DNA of 64,000 nt from Malus domestica (taxonomy: Eukaryota; Streptophyta; Magnoliopsida; Rosales; Rosaceae). Location: positions 30,019,501 to 30,083,500 of the forward strand of contig NC_091674.1 of the NCBI RefSeq assembly GCF_042453785.1, given 5' to 3'. The notes beneath the pieces are model-generated. The model was not told the DNA's origin and ran no database searches. It was given only the letters and a program-made list of their open reading frames with translations. This document shows, piece by piece, positions 35,851 to 46,522 of the stretch. Both the position numbers and the translations under genes were made by a program. Numbering within the stretch: position 1 is the first letter of the stretch; each line of letters begins with the position of its first letter.

Positions 35851-36936
35851 CATCAAACCTAGAAGACTTTTTTTTTTTTTTTGGTCAATACCTAGAAGAC
35901 TACTTGTTGTAGTTTTTTTCTTTTATGTTCGAACATCTTGTATGTACATTTTCATATATTTTATAATTAAATACTTTTTCTTGGTTTGTTAATTATTGTT
36001 TATAATTTAATTAAAACATTTATAAAAAATTAAATAAAAAATATTTTTGCCATAAAAAAAAAAGGTTTGCACGATGAAGAATTGTTCAACGTACATAACT
36101 CTATCCTAACTTTCTTACAACCAAACAGAGTATTTTATATAACAAAAATTGTTAAAAATAAATGCTTTTCTAAAATAATTCTATATAAAACATGTCGGAA
36201 ATTTTATTAAACATCTAAATACTTCCTAAGAAACGCATAACGAATGCTTCTTCATACACTGTTTTTACAACCAAGACCTAGAGGCACTTGGAATAATTTC
36301 AACCAAAAGATAATCATAATACAGGGCGTATTGTAAAAGCCCGTTGGGCTAGTTGTCCCTGTGCACAATCAATGCAACCACCTCACCCCTCCCAAATCCA
36401 CCAAGTTCCAGCCAATGTTCATGTAAAAAATCTCAATTTCAAGAAAAATGTAAAAATCTCAATTTACCTTCAAATGTCAAATTCATCACCATTTTTATTA
36501 CTTGTTCAAATTTAATTAGACTAAATATGACTCTCGATTTCCACTTAGTATTACGGTCTAGTGATATTTATCTTCACTTGTAAGTGAGAGGTCTTAAGTT
36601 TGATTTTAGCCAAAGATGAATTTGAACCACATTATTATTAGTCTATTGTGAGAATAAACCCACCCAAAATATCGTTTGTTAAAAAAAAAGATGAATCTCA
36701 ATTAATAAAAAAAAAAAAAAACGTAAATTGATACGTCCTAAGTACCAAATTAAGTTCAAGGTATTACCAAATTTTCTAAGAAGTTAGTCGAAATGATCAA
36801 TTTGCAAGTTTTATTTGCTGAAATAATAAATTCTCAACATCTAATAACTTTTATTCCTTCTAACAATTGAATTTGTAAAATGAATTTCAATCAATATTAT
36901 CAATTCTCCCAACGTGTTCTTTATTTATTTTTGTCA
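35851..36936. other. AT-rich spacer, no gene recognised
   Basis: Contains an inverted copy of the repeat seen at 31560-32500 (about 36590-36690) and homopolymer A runs. Open frame 36353-36583 has no recognisable domain. Confidence 0.4.
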
Positions 36937-37262
36937 AATTATAGATTTGATTAAATATTAGATTAGTCATTGATAAGGCTTGAACTCAAGTCGGCATGCA
37001 AGGATTCGACATCTTTTCACCACTGTGGTAAAGAGCCACTTACAAACATATTCTTTATTTCAATCAATGCAGATGATGCTTACCGCATAAACAATCATGT
37101 CTATATACAACATTTAGGGTTCGATCCATACTAAGTTTTTGCAAGTGGCCCTTTACTATAGTGGTGTGAAAGTGTTAAGCCCTTGCATGACAGCGTGAAT
37201 TCAAACTTCGTTGGTGACTAATTTAACATAACCCATCATTTGACAAAAAAAAAAAAAAAAAA
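36937..37262. repeat. Inverted repeat pair upstream of AP-3 delta
   Basis: Left arm 36937-37045 and right arm 37139-37255 are inverted, diverged copies: left 'ggcatgcaaggattcgacat', 'ccactgtggtaaagagccac'; right reverse complement 'gtcatgcaagggcttaacac', 'ccactatagtaaagggccac'. Both arms end in 'ttttgtcaaat' at the outside. This is a foldback element or two copies of one family inserted head to head. Confidence 0.65.
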
Positions 37263-37487
37263 AAAATCCATACTAAGTTTTTTCTCTAACCTGCTAAAAT
37301 AAATAAATTATATTTATTTTGGACAAGATCAAATAGATACAAACGAAAAAAAACCAGACCGTGAGCTATTTCCAAAGTCCAAATGGACCTTTTACCCAAA
37401 GCCATCACCTTTGCCCAACATTCCCACCTTGTGCAGAGTGTGTAGCGCCACCGTAAAAATTACCAAATCTCAAATCCTCCGCCGCCC

Positions 37488-40403
37488 ATGGCGGGTTCGT
37501 CCCTCATGGAAAACCTCTTCCAGCGCACGCTGGAGGACCTAATCAAAGGCCTCCGCCTCCAGCTCATCGGCGAGTCCGCCTTCCTCTCCAAAGCCCTCGA
37601 CGAAATCCGACGCGAAGTCAAATCCACCGATGCCGACACCAAAGCCAACGCCCTGCACAAGCTCACCTACCTCTCCTCCCTCCACTTCTACGACATGTCC
37701 TTCGCCGCCTTCCACGTCGTCGAGCTCCTCTCCTCCACCCGCTTCTCCCACAAGAAGATCGCCTATCACGCCGCCGCCCACTCCTTCTCCGATGACACCC
37801 CCGTCCTCGTCCTCATCACCAACCAGCTCCGCAAGGACCTCACCTCCACCAACGAGTTCGAGGTAAGCTTAGCGCTCGAATGCCTTTCTAGAATTGCTAC
37901 TGTAGATCTTGCTAGGGATTTGACACCTGAGATTTTCACCTTGCTGGGTAGCGGTAAGGTTTTCGTTCAAAAGAAAGCGATCGCCGTGCTTTTGAGGGTG
38001 TTTGATAAATACCCAGATGCTGTGAGGGTGTGTTTTAAGCGTTTGGTTGAGAATTTGGAGAGTCCTGACTCGCAGATTGTGTCTGTGGCTGTTGGGGTGT
38101 TTTGTGAGCTTGCTTTGAGAGAACCCAGATCGTATCTTCCGTTGGCGCCGGAGTTTTATAAGATCCTGGTTGATTCTAAGAACAATTGGGTTTTGATTAA
38201 GGTGTTGAAGATATTTGCAAAGTTGGCCCCTTTAGAACCTAGGTTGGCAAAGAGGGTTGTTGAGCCGGTATGTGAGCATATCAGGAGGACCGGGGCCAAA
38301 TCGTTGCTGTTTGAGTGTATTAGGACTGTGGTGACCAGTTTGAGTGATTATGAATCTGCAGTGAAGGTGGTGGTTGTCAAAATTCGCGAAATGCTAGTTG
38401 ACGATGATCCGAATCTTAAGTATCTCGCATTGCAGGCACTTTCCGTTGTTGCAACAAAGCATTTGTGGGCAGTTTTGGAGAATAAGGAGGTTGTGATTAA
38501 GTCTTTGAGTGATGTGGATCCGAATATCAAGCTGGAGTCTTTGCGTCTTGTTATGGCAATGGTATCTGAGAATAATGTGGCTGAAATTTGCAGGGTTTTG
38601 GTCAATTATGCTCTTAAATCTGATCCAGAGTTTTGCAATGAGATTCTTGGTTCCATTTTATCAACATGCTGCAGTGATGTATATGAGATTATTGTGGACT
38701 TCGATTGGTATGTATCACTTTTGGGAGAAATGTCGAGGATCCCGCATTGCCAGCAGGGGGAAGAAATTGAGAAGCAACTTATTGATATTGGTATGAGGGT
38801 CAAGGATGTTAGACCAGAGCTTGTTCGGGTTAGTCGTGATCTGCTGATTGATCCTGCATTACTTGGTAATCCATTCTTACACAGGATGTTGTCGGCTGCT
38901 GCTTGGCTGTCAGGGCAATATGTTGAGTTCTCAATAAACCCATTTGAACTCATGGAGGCACTATTACAACCTCGTACAACTCTCTTGTCACCATCTATAA
39001 GAGCGGTATATGTACAGTCTGCTCTCAAAGTTTTACTCTTTTGTCTAAATGCTTACCTTTTGCAGAGGGGGAATGCTGCATCCTCCTCAACTTTTGATAT
39101 ATTGGTGCCAGATGTTCCAGGATTGGTTTCGGAACGAGATGGCCCAGAGAGTTCTAGTTTGGCATCATGTGATGCTCCTGTGCATTGCAAACAGGATGAA
39201 GGATTCAACCCGAGGGTTTTTAATCAGTCTTTTGAAGGTCTTTCTGTAGAACATGGTGGGGAGGAAACAGCTACTCTTGGGCAAGCATCCGCATCGTCTT
39301 CATTGAAGGATAGTTTCACACATGAATCTATCGTAAACCTTTTAAATCGAGTTGAATTGGCTGTGGTTCCCCTAACAGGAAGCTATGATGTAGAAATACT
39401 AGAGAGAGCACGAAATATACTTTGTTTCACCGAGTTGATTAAGCGAGATCTGCTTGATAGTCCAATACAGAAGGAAGAAAGTTTGGAAAGGGAAGGAGCC
39501 CAAGCGTCTCAAATCATCAAATTGATGCATGATGCCTTTTCAAATGATCTAGGTCCTGTCTCGGTAAGTGCTCAAGAAAGAGTTCCTGTACCAGATGGGT
39601 TAGTGCTTGCGGAGAATCTTGAAGACTTGGAAACAATCTTCGGTGATGTTCAACTACCTTCATTAAATTCGTTCTCTCTTGGAAGCCCACAGTATGTGGA
39701 GAGAGCTGGTTTTTCTATTCCTATCCATGAAATCAAAGAAGAGCCAGTGCCATCGAGCGAATCCACATCTCTACTTGCAGAGCACCGTAAGCAGCACGGT
39801 TTATATTATCTTTCCTCTGCGAATAAAGAAGATGATTATCCACCTGCCAATGATACTAAATTACAGCATGATACCAATGACGACGACGGAGATCTAGTTA
39901 AGCTTACAGAGCAATTACTTCTTTCTAAGAAAAAGCCAAACCATGCAAAGCCTCGGCCTGTGGTGGTGAAATTAGATGGAGATCAAGCAACTATTGCGAA
40001 CAACCCTCGTCTGAAGGAAGATTTGTTGTCTGGTACCGTGAGAGACGTTCTTTTAGGTAGTGACACCAATCCCACTTCATCCCAAGGTCAAGCATCCACC
40101 AAGTCATCGAGTAAGAGAAAAGGGAAGGAGAAACTAAATGTTGATTCTGCTAAAGAAAACTTGGGTGGTGTTGAAAAGCATGATCAAGGAAACCCAAGTT
40201 CAAGAAAAAGCAAGCACCATAGTCATAGTAAAGGGAGAAGACACGGAAGCCCGGGAAAAAAAGGAGATGAAACAGAAGAAAATGGTCAGAAATTGCAGCA
40301 GAAAAGTAATCGTACCCATAGTAAGCACAAAGCTCGACAACGAGCGGAAGTGCCATTGAATGTGGTTGCACAAACACCGGTAATTCCAGATTTTCTTTTG
40401 TAG
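37488..40403 (+). CDS. AP3D: AP-3 complex subunit delta (delta-adaptin)
   Basis: Large subunit of the AP-3 adaptor complex, which sorts membrane cargo from Golgi/endosome to the vacuole (family knowledge; the Arabidopsis orthologue is called PAT4). Intronless, 971 aa, as in Arabidopsis. Residues about 30-560 form the adaptin N-terminal armadillo-like solenoid (LSSLHFYDMSFAAFHVVELL, KKIAYHAAAHSF, VSLALECLSRIATVDLARDL, VQKKAIAVLLRVF). A linker follows, then a charged C-terminal region rich in Lys/Ser/His (SSKRKGKEKLN, KSKHHSHSKGRRHGSPGKK) ending in TPVIPDFLL. The start at 37488 (MAGSSLMENLFQRTLEDLIKG) matches the family. Codons 1-125 are nearly all C- or G-ending and rich in CTC/TCC/ACC; from codon 126 the usage switches abruptly to T/A endings, exactly where the sequence reads GAG|GTAAGC, a good donor-like site. 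The frame stays open, so this is taken as one exon. Confidence 0.95.
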   Translation: MAGSSLMENLFQRTLEDLIKGLRLQLIGESAFLSKALDEIRREVKSTDADTKANALHKLTYLSSLHFYDMSFAAFHVVELLSSTRFSHKKIAYHAAAHSFSDDTPVLVLITNQLRKDLTSTNEFEVSLALECLSRIATVDLARDLTPEIFTLLGSGKVFVQKKAIAVLLRVFDKYPDAVRVCFKRLVENLESPDSQIVSVAVGVFCELALREPRSYLPLAPEFYKILVDSKNNWVLIKVLKIFAKLAPLEPRLAKRVVEPVCEHIRRTGAKSLLFECIRTVVTSLSDYESAVKVVVVKIREMLVDDDPNLKYLALQALSVVATKHLWAVLENKEVVIKSLSDVDPNIKLESLRLVMAMVSENNVAEICRVLVNYALKSDPEFCNEILGSILSTCCSDVYEIIVDFDWYVSLLGEMSRIPHCQQGEEIEKQLIDIGMRVKDVRPELVRVSRDLLIDPALLGNPFLHRMLSAAAWLSGQYVEFSINPFELMEALLQPRTTLLSPSIRAVYVQSALKVLLFCLNAYLLQRGNAASSSTFDILVPDVPGLVSERDGPESSSLASCDAPVHCKQDEGFNPRVFNQSFEGLSVEHGGEETATLGQASASSSLKDSFTHESIVNLLNRVELAVVPLTGSYDVEILERARNILCFTELIKRDLLDSPIQKEESLEREGAQASQIIKLMHDAFSNDLGPVSVSAQERVPVPDGLVLAENLEDLETIFGDVQLPSLNSFSLGSPQYVERAGFSIPIHEIKEEPVPSSESTSLLAEHRKQHGLYYLSSANKEDDYPPANDTKLQHDTNDDDGDLVKLTEQLLLSKKKPNHAKPRPVVVKLDGDQATIANNPRLKEDLLSGTVRDVLLGSDTNPTSSQGQASTKSSSKRKGKEKLNVDSAKENLGGVEKHDQGNPSSRKSKHHSHSKGRRHGSPGKKGDETEENGQKLQQKSNRTHSKHKARQRAEVPLNVVAQTPVIPDFLL

Positions 40404-42001
40404 TGTTAACAACGTTCAAATTTACTTCTTACTCATCATTTTCACCATACTTGTCCTTGTATACTGTTGATGTTTGTCCTGCAGTCCAGCCGGAGATTTT
40501 ATACATTTGGTTTCTCTAGTCATGGTTTGTGTTTGCACAACTGTTGGGATTTTTTTCTGTTTTAAGCGAGACGACGTGATCGTTGCATCGTCTCGCGAAT
40601 TTCATTCGAGCTATGAAGTTTAAGGTTCTTTCTAATTTCTGTTTTGAGTATTACTTGCTTCTTGACGATAAAAACGACAGATTTGTCAAGAGGAGTAAAT
40701 TGACACATTGTAAAATTTAGGTGGCTCAAAATCAAACTGAAATTGCAGTGGCCAATCGGAACAGGAGTATTCATAAAATTTGACCATTTTTTCGTCGAAA
40801 CCACGCTAACCGATTTTTCTTGAGTACCTAGAGAAGCTAATAGAGACATTTTTGGCCGTTGAATTAGATCCATCAACTTAAACTTCAACTGTAACGGATA
40901 TTAGTTTTGCTTCCTAGCGAATCGGGTTCGGTTTCTCCTGAACTTGCCTTTTCGTCTTCTCGGAAAGGCAGTTTCGTATCGTCTTCGTAATATGCATGAA
41001 CCTCTTTCCTATGCGTAAGATGGACTTTTTCTACCCCGGAAGAACAGGGGAAACAGCTTTAATGCATTCCTTCTTCAATCATTGTTGCCCCAAATCTAGG
41101 TGCTTGCTAGCTCATACCAACTTGGTGACATTTGCACCGGGAATGAAAGTCAAATTTTATTATGTTCGGTAGACCTAACAAATAGGTCGTAACGTCCAAG
41201 TTAAACTTTAACTAAAACAACTTGGAATGAAAGTCAAATTCTATTATGTTTGGTAGACCTAACATATAGGTCGTGTTTGTCGTGTTCGTGTCGTTTTCAT
41301 ATCATAACCGTAACGGGTCGTGTTATGTTAAACTCATTATCTTAACGGCTTATTAACAAGCGATCTGATAATGATCTGATATGTTAATGGATTGTGTCGT
41401 TTCATGTGGGGTTAACGGGTCATGCAAGAAATTGCCATTAACATGCCTTGTTTGTGTTATACTCGTTATCTTATTGGGTTCTTAACAGATGACTCGATAA
41501 CGACTTGACTTGTTAACGGGTTGACCTGAAACTTGTTATTTTTGTATTATTTCATGTCGGAATAACAAGTCGTGTAAGAAATCGTCTACCTTGACGATTT
41601 TAAAGAATTAACGGTAAAATACTTGGGAACATACAAAAAAAATCTTCAAACTTAGGATTGCAATTTAGACGTAGGAATGCTCGAACAGGTGGAAGACCAG
41701 TGGCCATGAAATGTCAACTCTTTAAAAGATCAAAGGTGATGACCAAGGCCTAATTTATGTGGTGTCGATTTTCAAGAGGTCTTTCGAAACCCTAGGTCGT
41801 AGCAATACCAAAACACATGCATGCATCTTAAATTTCACTCTACCTAATCTTCTTTTTCCCAAGAAAAAGAAAGCTACTTCCGCTTTTAATGTCCTAGCCT
41901 CCTAGGTTTATTAATGTAGGCATCGATCTGGTTTAGCTTGAAGTAGATAGCTAGCTAAGTTCTTCTTCGATCTGCTAAACTCTCCTATCCTGCTCCCGGA
42001 A
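40404..42001. other. Spacer between AP-3 delta and the first GT14 gene
   Basis: 40404-40900 probably includes the AP-3 delta 3' UTR. A minus-strand frame at 40562-40888 has no recognisable domain. 41160-41600 is a repeat block (see separate entry). The last 200 bases hold the leader of the glycosyltransferase gene ('cttcttcgatctgctaaactc'). Confidence 0.4.
41160..41600. repeat. Degenerate 'cgtgtcgtgttaacgggt' repeat block
   Basis: Several imperfect, mixed direct and inverted copies of 'gtcgtgtt', 'taacgggt' and 'cttgttaacgggttg', with 'gacctaacaaataggtcgt' at 41170 repeated as 'gacctaacatataggtcgt' at 41255. This kind of block is frequent in plant spacers. No ends or target duplication were resolved. 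Confidence 0.5.
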
Positions 42002-43351
42002 ATGGGAAGCGAACTCCGAAAATCTCAGCCAATTTCGAAGCTTTTGGTATCGTATTTGCAGTTTAGCCATGCCTTTCATCTAGTGTTTTTTGTCATTGGT
42101 TTGTCCATTGGAGTCATGGTCAGTTCATACTACAAGACCTTCTTCCCATTCACCTTACAAACCACTTCCTCCTCGTCACTGCTACTGCCGCCTGCCTCAA
42201 TATCACAGTTTCTGCCACAACCACCCTCACCGCCGCTTCTCCCTTTACAGGAATCAGGTACTGATAACGTTGCATCGGATACTGAGGCACTTTTGGTGCA
42301 CAAGATGGTTGATGACGGTGAGTTGTTCTGGAGAGCATCTTTTGTTCCAAGAATTGGAAAGTTTCCATATAACCGTGTGCCTAGAATTGCCTTCATGTTT
42401 TTGACAAAGGGGCCCATACCTTTGGCCCCATTGTGGGAAATGTTCTTCAATGGCCATGAAGGACTTTACAACATATATGTCCACCCTCATCCTTCATATG
42501 TTGAGTCATGGCCTCAAAATTCTGTTTTCTATGGAAGGAGAATTCCAAGCAAGGTAGGTTAGTTTTGAACTTTTTTTGTGGATAAAAATGGTCAATTCGA
42601 ATCATGTAATTTTTCATGCGTATATAAATTAAGACTGTTGTTATTTGTACCATATTTACTGATTACATAGTTGATTACCTCTCGAATGTAGGCGGTTGAG
42701 TGGGGAAGTCCTACAATGATCGATGGTGAGAGACGCCTGCTAGCAAGTGCCCTCCTTGACTTCACTAACGAGAGATTTGTGCTACTATCCGAGTCTTGCA
42801 TCCCATTGTTCAACTTCACCACAATATACAGCTACCTCATAAATGCCAGTGAGAGCAATATAGGTTCATACGATGACCCGAGGAAGGTGGGTCGGGGCAG
42901 ATACAATCCGAGAATGTGGCCTGAAATCAACATATCGGATTGGCGCAAAGGCTCCCAATGGTTCGAGGTCAGCCGGAAGCTGGCAGTTGAGATCATATCA
43001 GACAACAAGTACTACCCCATATTCAAAGAGCATTGCAGCCCTCCTTGCTACATGGATGAGCATTACATCCCAACCCTAGTGAACATCATTGGCCCTGAAG
43101 AAAACTCGAATCGGAGCGTTACTTGGGTCGATTGGTCCAAAAGTGGTCCTCACCCCGGAAGATTTGGGAGGAATGATGTTTCAGAAGTAATTTTGAATCA
43201 GATAAGATTTGGTTCTAATTGCAGTTGTAGTGGTAATAGTAGTGCAAATAGTACTACTACTTGTTCTATGTGTTTTTTGTTCGCTAGGAAGTTCATGGGA
43301 GACACTTTGCGGCCTCTCTTGCAAATTGCACCCATGTTGCTAGGTTCCTAG
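42002..43351 (+). CDS. GT14-like glycosyltransferase (DUF266), copy 1
   Basis: Core-2/I-branching beta-1,6-GlcNAc-transferase-related protein of plants; a type II membrane protein probably in the Golgi, sugar substrate not established. Exons 42002-42553 and 42692-43351, 403 aa. N-terminal membrane anchor at about residues 24-44 ([20 protein letters not shown]), then a Ser/Pro-rich stem (about 52-85), then the catalytic region: [108 protein letters not shown] and CFLFARKF near the end. The intron falls after ...RRIPSK, the same position as in copy 2 at 49918-53864, so the two are tandem paralogues. The C-terminal segment before CFLFARKF is Asn/Ser/Thr-rich. Confidence 0.92.
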
Positions 43352-43789
43352 GTTCCATTTCATAATTATACCTTTGTATGTGAAATTCATACGTATTAAA
43401 GAGTATATCATCAAACGTGTTGGTTTTGTATATCCAAATAACATTACTCTATTTATATTATTACAAATTTGATAAATTAACATGTATCTATCCATCTTAC
43501 GGAATATTTGATGAAAAAAATATCAATTTATTTTTGTACATTAGGCACTGAAGACCTACATGCATTTATCTGTTGCATATTTTCTGTAAATATTGCGTTT
43601 TCTTGTAGGAACCAATGAACTTGAAGTTCAGAAAATTTGAACCCTAAGTTTTTGAATAAGTGGCATGAAAACCAGAAGTTTTTCTTAAAACATTACATCT
43701 AAGAAACTAACAGTTTTTTATGATAATTTAAATCAATACATGTCTAATAAAACCGAAATGTTCTACTCCTTATGTATGGATTGCTAAAT
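43352..43789. other. 3' flank of GT14 copy 1
   Basis: AT-rich, with no coding signal. It separates the gene from the dead Copia gag that follows. Confidence 0.4.
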
Positions 43790-44890
43790 TTTGTCTTCAT
43801 TGGACTAACCACACTTTTGTCCCTTTTTTTTTTTTACAGTTACATGTTGAATTTGAACAAACTTGGCTTTACTGCTTTGGAAGTCTCCGAAAGAAACTAC
43901 CAAAAGTTGGTCCAAGATGTGAAGCTCCATTTTACTATTAAGAGCCTTGAAGCTACCATAGAAGCTGAGGAGAATGTTTTGGTTGGCGAAGCTGACAAAG
44001 CAACATCCATGATCTTCATATGAAAGCATATCATGACGCACTACAAATCGAGTACCTCGCAGAGGAGGATTCACGAGCTTCATGGAACGATTTGGAGGAT
44101 TGCTTTGATCACCAAGGAGATATATTCTTGTATGAAGTAAGACACGACTTGCAACATTTACGCTTCCAAGACTTTAAGTATGTGAATGAATGCAATTTTG
44201 AAGTTTATCGAATCTAATCACTCTTAAGTTCTGTAAAGTAGACTTAACTGAATAGGATCTCCTGGAGAAGACCTATTCAATCTTCCATGTACCAATATTG
44301 TCTTGCAGCAACAATATTGGGCACAGAACTTCACTACATTTTCGGGTTTGATCTCTATTTTACTTCTTGCTGAAAAGCTAAACTAGCTGTTGATGAAAAA
44401 TCATCAGGCTAGACCTATTGGCTCGATCGTTGTGCCTGAAGCACACAATAGCAAGAAACAATGCCTGAGTTGTTTCTTTAAGCTTGGTAGGCTTGGCTGT
44501 AAGCCGAATGCCTAAGGTCAACAATGAAGGCCCATCTGAGGGAGGAAAAGAGCCCAAAAGCGTTGTCACCTTGCTCACAAGGCCTTGAACTTAAAGAATA
44601 AAGGTAAGAGAACCAACCTCATGGATGCAAATTGTGTTATCATTGTGGAGGCAAGGACCATTGGTCCCGCATTTGTTGAGCTCTCGCCAAGGTTGTAGCT
44701 GAGTATCATTCTCGTCGTCATAAGTTTGAATCAAACTTTGCTCAAGTGGTGGAACCCAAAACTATGAAAATGGAGGTTTTTGACTTTTAGAAACCAACTG
44801 TTCCAATGAAAGAATAGATTCTTAGACATTGGCTCACATATTGGCCGAAACATCCCCTATGTTTTGGATTTAAGTTTTGGACAATTTTCT
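43790..44890 (+). pseudogene. Decayed Copia gag (UBN2-type) fragment
   Basis: A degenerate retrotransposon gag without the rest of the element. 43845-44023 reads MLNLNKLGFTALEVSERNY and on to a stop; after a frameshift 44020-44217 gives IEYLAEEDSRASWNDLEDCF, HQGDIFLYEVRHDLQHLRFQ and DFKYVNECNFEVYRI, which follow the order of plant UBN2-type Copia gag proteins. Further pieces include LLEKTYSIFHV (about 44262-44294) and a zinc-knuckle remnant CYHCGGKDHWSRIC followed directly by a stop (about 44630-44680). At least five stops or frame breaks occur, so it is dead. Confidence 0.8.
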
Positions 44891-45790
44891 TTAGGCCATC
44901 TCTAACCAAAAGGGCCATCGTCTAGATTATAGCCCTACAAGAAATTATTTTTTAATGAACAGTGTCAGACCATATTTATATACCATCTCCAACTGAGTGG
45001 GCCAAATGGTCATAGGTTAAACATAGCTCGTTTTGACACAAAACCTATCTCCAACCGAATGAGGCTATTTTTTAGCCCTGTAAATAATTTATTATTTTAA
45101 GTTTTTTCTTTAATATATTGGTTAATTGAATTAAACTACCATATTAAAATCAGGTTTTCAGACATATTTTGAGTATCACTTGTCGCTAAATGAATAAGCC
45201 TCCAAATTTCTTATCTTTATATAATCTCAATAATTTTTCGGATAGGATTTGGAGTGACACGTGTCGCTAAAGTGAGTAACTCTCCATATTTTTTTTGTTT
45301 ATGTAATCTTAATAATTTTTCGGATATGATTTTGAGTGCCAGGTGTTGAGATGTAATTGGTTATGCAAATTTTAGATAGGATTTTTATTTACGTGACACT
45401 TCTTATCTTCAGCTTCCAATGTTACTAAATTGGCTAGATATTGGGGCAGAATTCACACACCTTCATCTTTTCAAATGGTAAAAAAGATGTGAGAAATTGT
45501 GTAAAAATGGCTTAGGTATTTATACAAAAAAAAAAATTAAAATTAAAATTAAATTTTTTTAAATTTCGTCAAAAATTTTTTTCAAATTCCAATGGCTACG
45601 TGACGTCAGGATGACGTCATGTTACCATTGGACTGGATTGGGCCTACCCAAATCTGGCTAGCTGGGTGGCTTTCTTTGGCCAGCCCACATGCCTTGTGGC
45701 TGATTTATGGCCCAATGGGTCCTACAAGCCTTTTGGTTCAACCTTAGGTTGGAGATGAGTTTTGTGACAAAACGGGCTACATTTTGGCCT
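44890..45790. mobile_element. Probable Tourist-like/Harbinger MITE with repeated subterminal motif
   Basis: The left part repeats 'ccatctctaaccaaaaggg', 'ccatctccaactgagtgggc', 'tatctccaaccgaatgaggc'. The right part has the inverted versions 'ccttttggttcaacc' and 'aggttggagatgagttttgt'. 'gtagcccgttttgt'-type text also occurs on both sides. The ends and target duplication were not fixed. It lies directly beyond the dead gag. Confidence 0.5.
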
Positions 45791-46106
45791 ACATCCCTAT
45801 AAATAGATGTGAAAAATAAATTAAAACAAAATCAACCCACATCAAGCCCTAACACATCTACGCCCACCACTTTCTGGTGGCTTTTTCACGATGTCAGTGA
45901 ATCTTTTGTGCCAGCATCTCCTCTCTGTCTCCTCCTCTTCCGTTTTACATTGTTTCTTTTTGTTTTTTTTTTATTAAAAGTTTCCAAAGAGAAATTGTCA
46001 ACCCTCCTTCAGGCCATTGCAATTAGTTGCAATGTTGAATACACGAATTTGGTGGAATGGAATCCAAATGCTTAAAAAAGGTTCATGCTTTTTTACTTTG
46101 TGAATG

Positions 46107-46522
46107 AGTTAATAATGAGTCTCACATTGATGAGAGGAATGACTTTGCAAGGGCTTATAAGTAAGTTGGGCTACTTCTCATATTGTCAATTTATTTTATG
46201 GTGAAACCGTAACTTTCTTCATAGTATGTCCCATATGTGAAGCCAAATGGTTACATGCGTTGCACGTCATCATGTTGTGTTGTCTACGTGTTATACTTGA
46301 AAATTTGCCATACGTGAGGGGGCATGTTGAGAATGAGTCCCATCACACGTCATCCTGTTGTGTTGTCTACGTGTTATACTAGAAAATTTACCACACGTGA
46401 GGGGGTATGTTGAGAATTAGTCATACAATTAAGGAATGAAGGATCTTGCATGAACTTATAAATAAATTAGGCTACTCCTCATATTGCCAATTGATTTTAT
46501 GGTGAAACATTAACTTTCTTCA
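46107..46522 (+). mobile_element. Rearranged TRIM with three LTR starts
   Basis: Same family as 2232-2549. Order: a full LTR (46107-46222, ends ctttcttca), an internal part ('cccatatgtgaagccaaatgg ... cttgaaaatttgccatacg') ending in a G-rich tract, an LTR start 'tgttgagaatgagtccca' at about 46327 that runs straight into a second copy of the internal part, another G-rich tract, then a complete last LTR from about 46410 to 46522. Flanks 'gaatg' and 'taatg' match at 4 of 5 bases. Unequal recombination between two TRIM copies would give this structure. Confidence 0.7.

Noticed and set aside
37539..37866. Long alternative-frame proteins (Pro/Ser/Thr-rich and Gly/Glu-rich) across the start of AP-3 delta.
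   Set aside because: They are by-products of the C-rich codon use of the first 125 AP3D codons; no independent start context or domain.
40562..40888. 108-aa minus-strand frame after AP-3 delta.
   Set aside because: No recognisable domain, no promoter or leader signal, low-complexity neighbourhood; probably chance.
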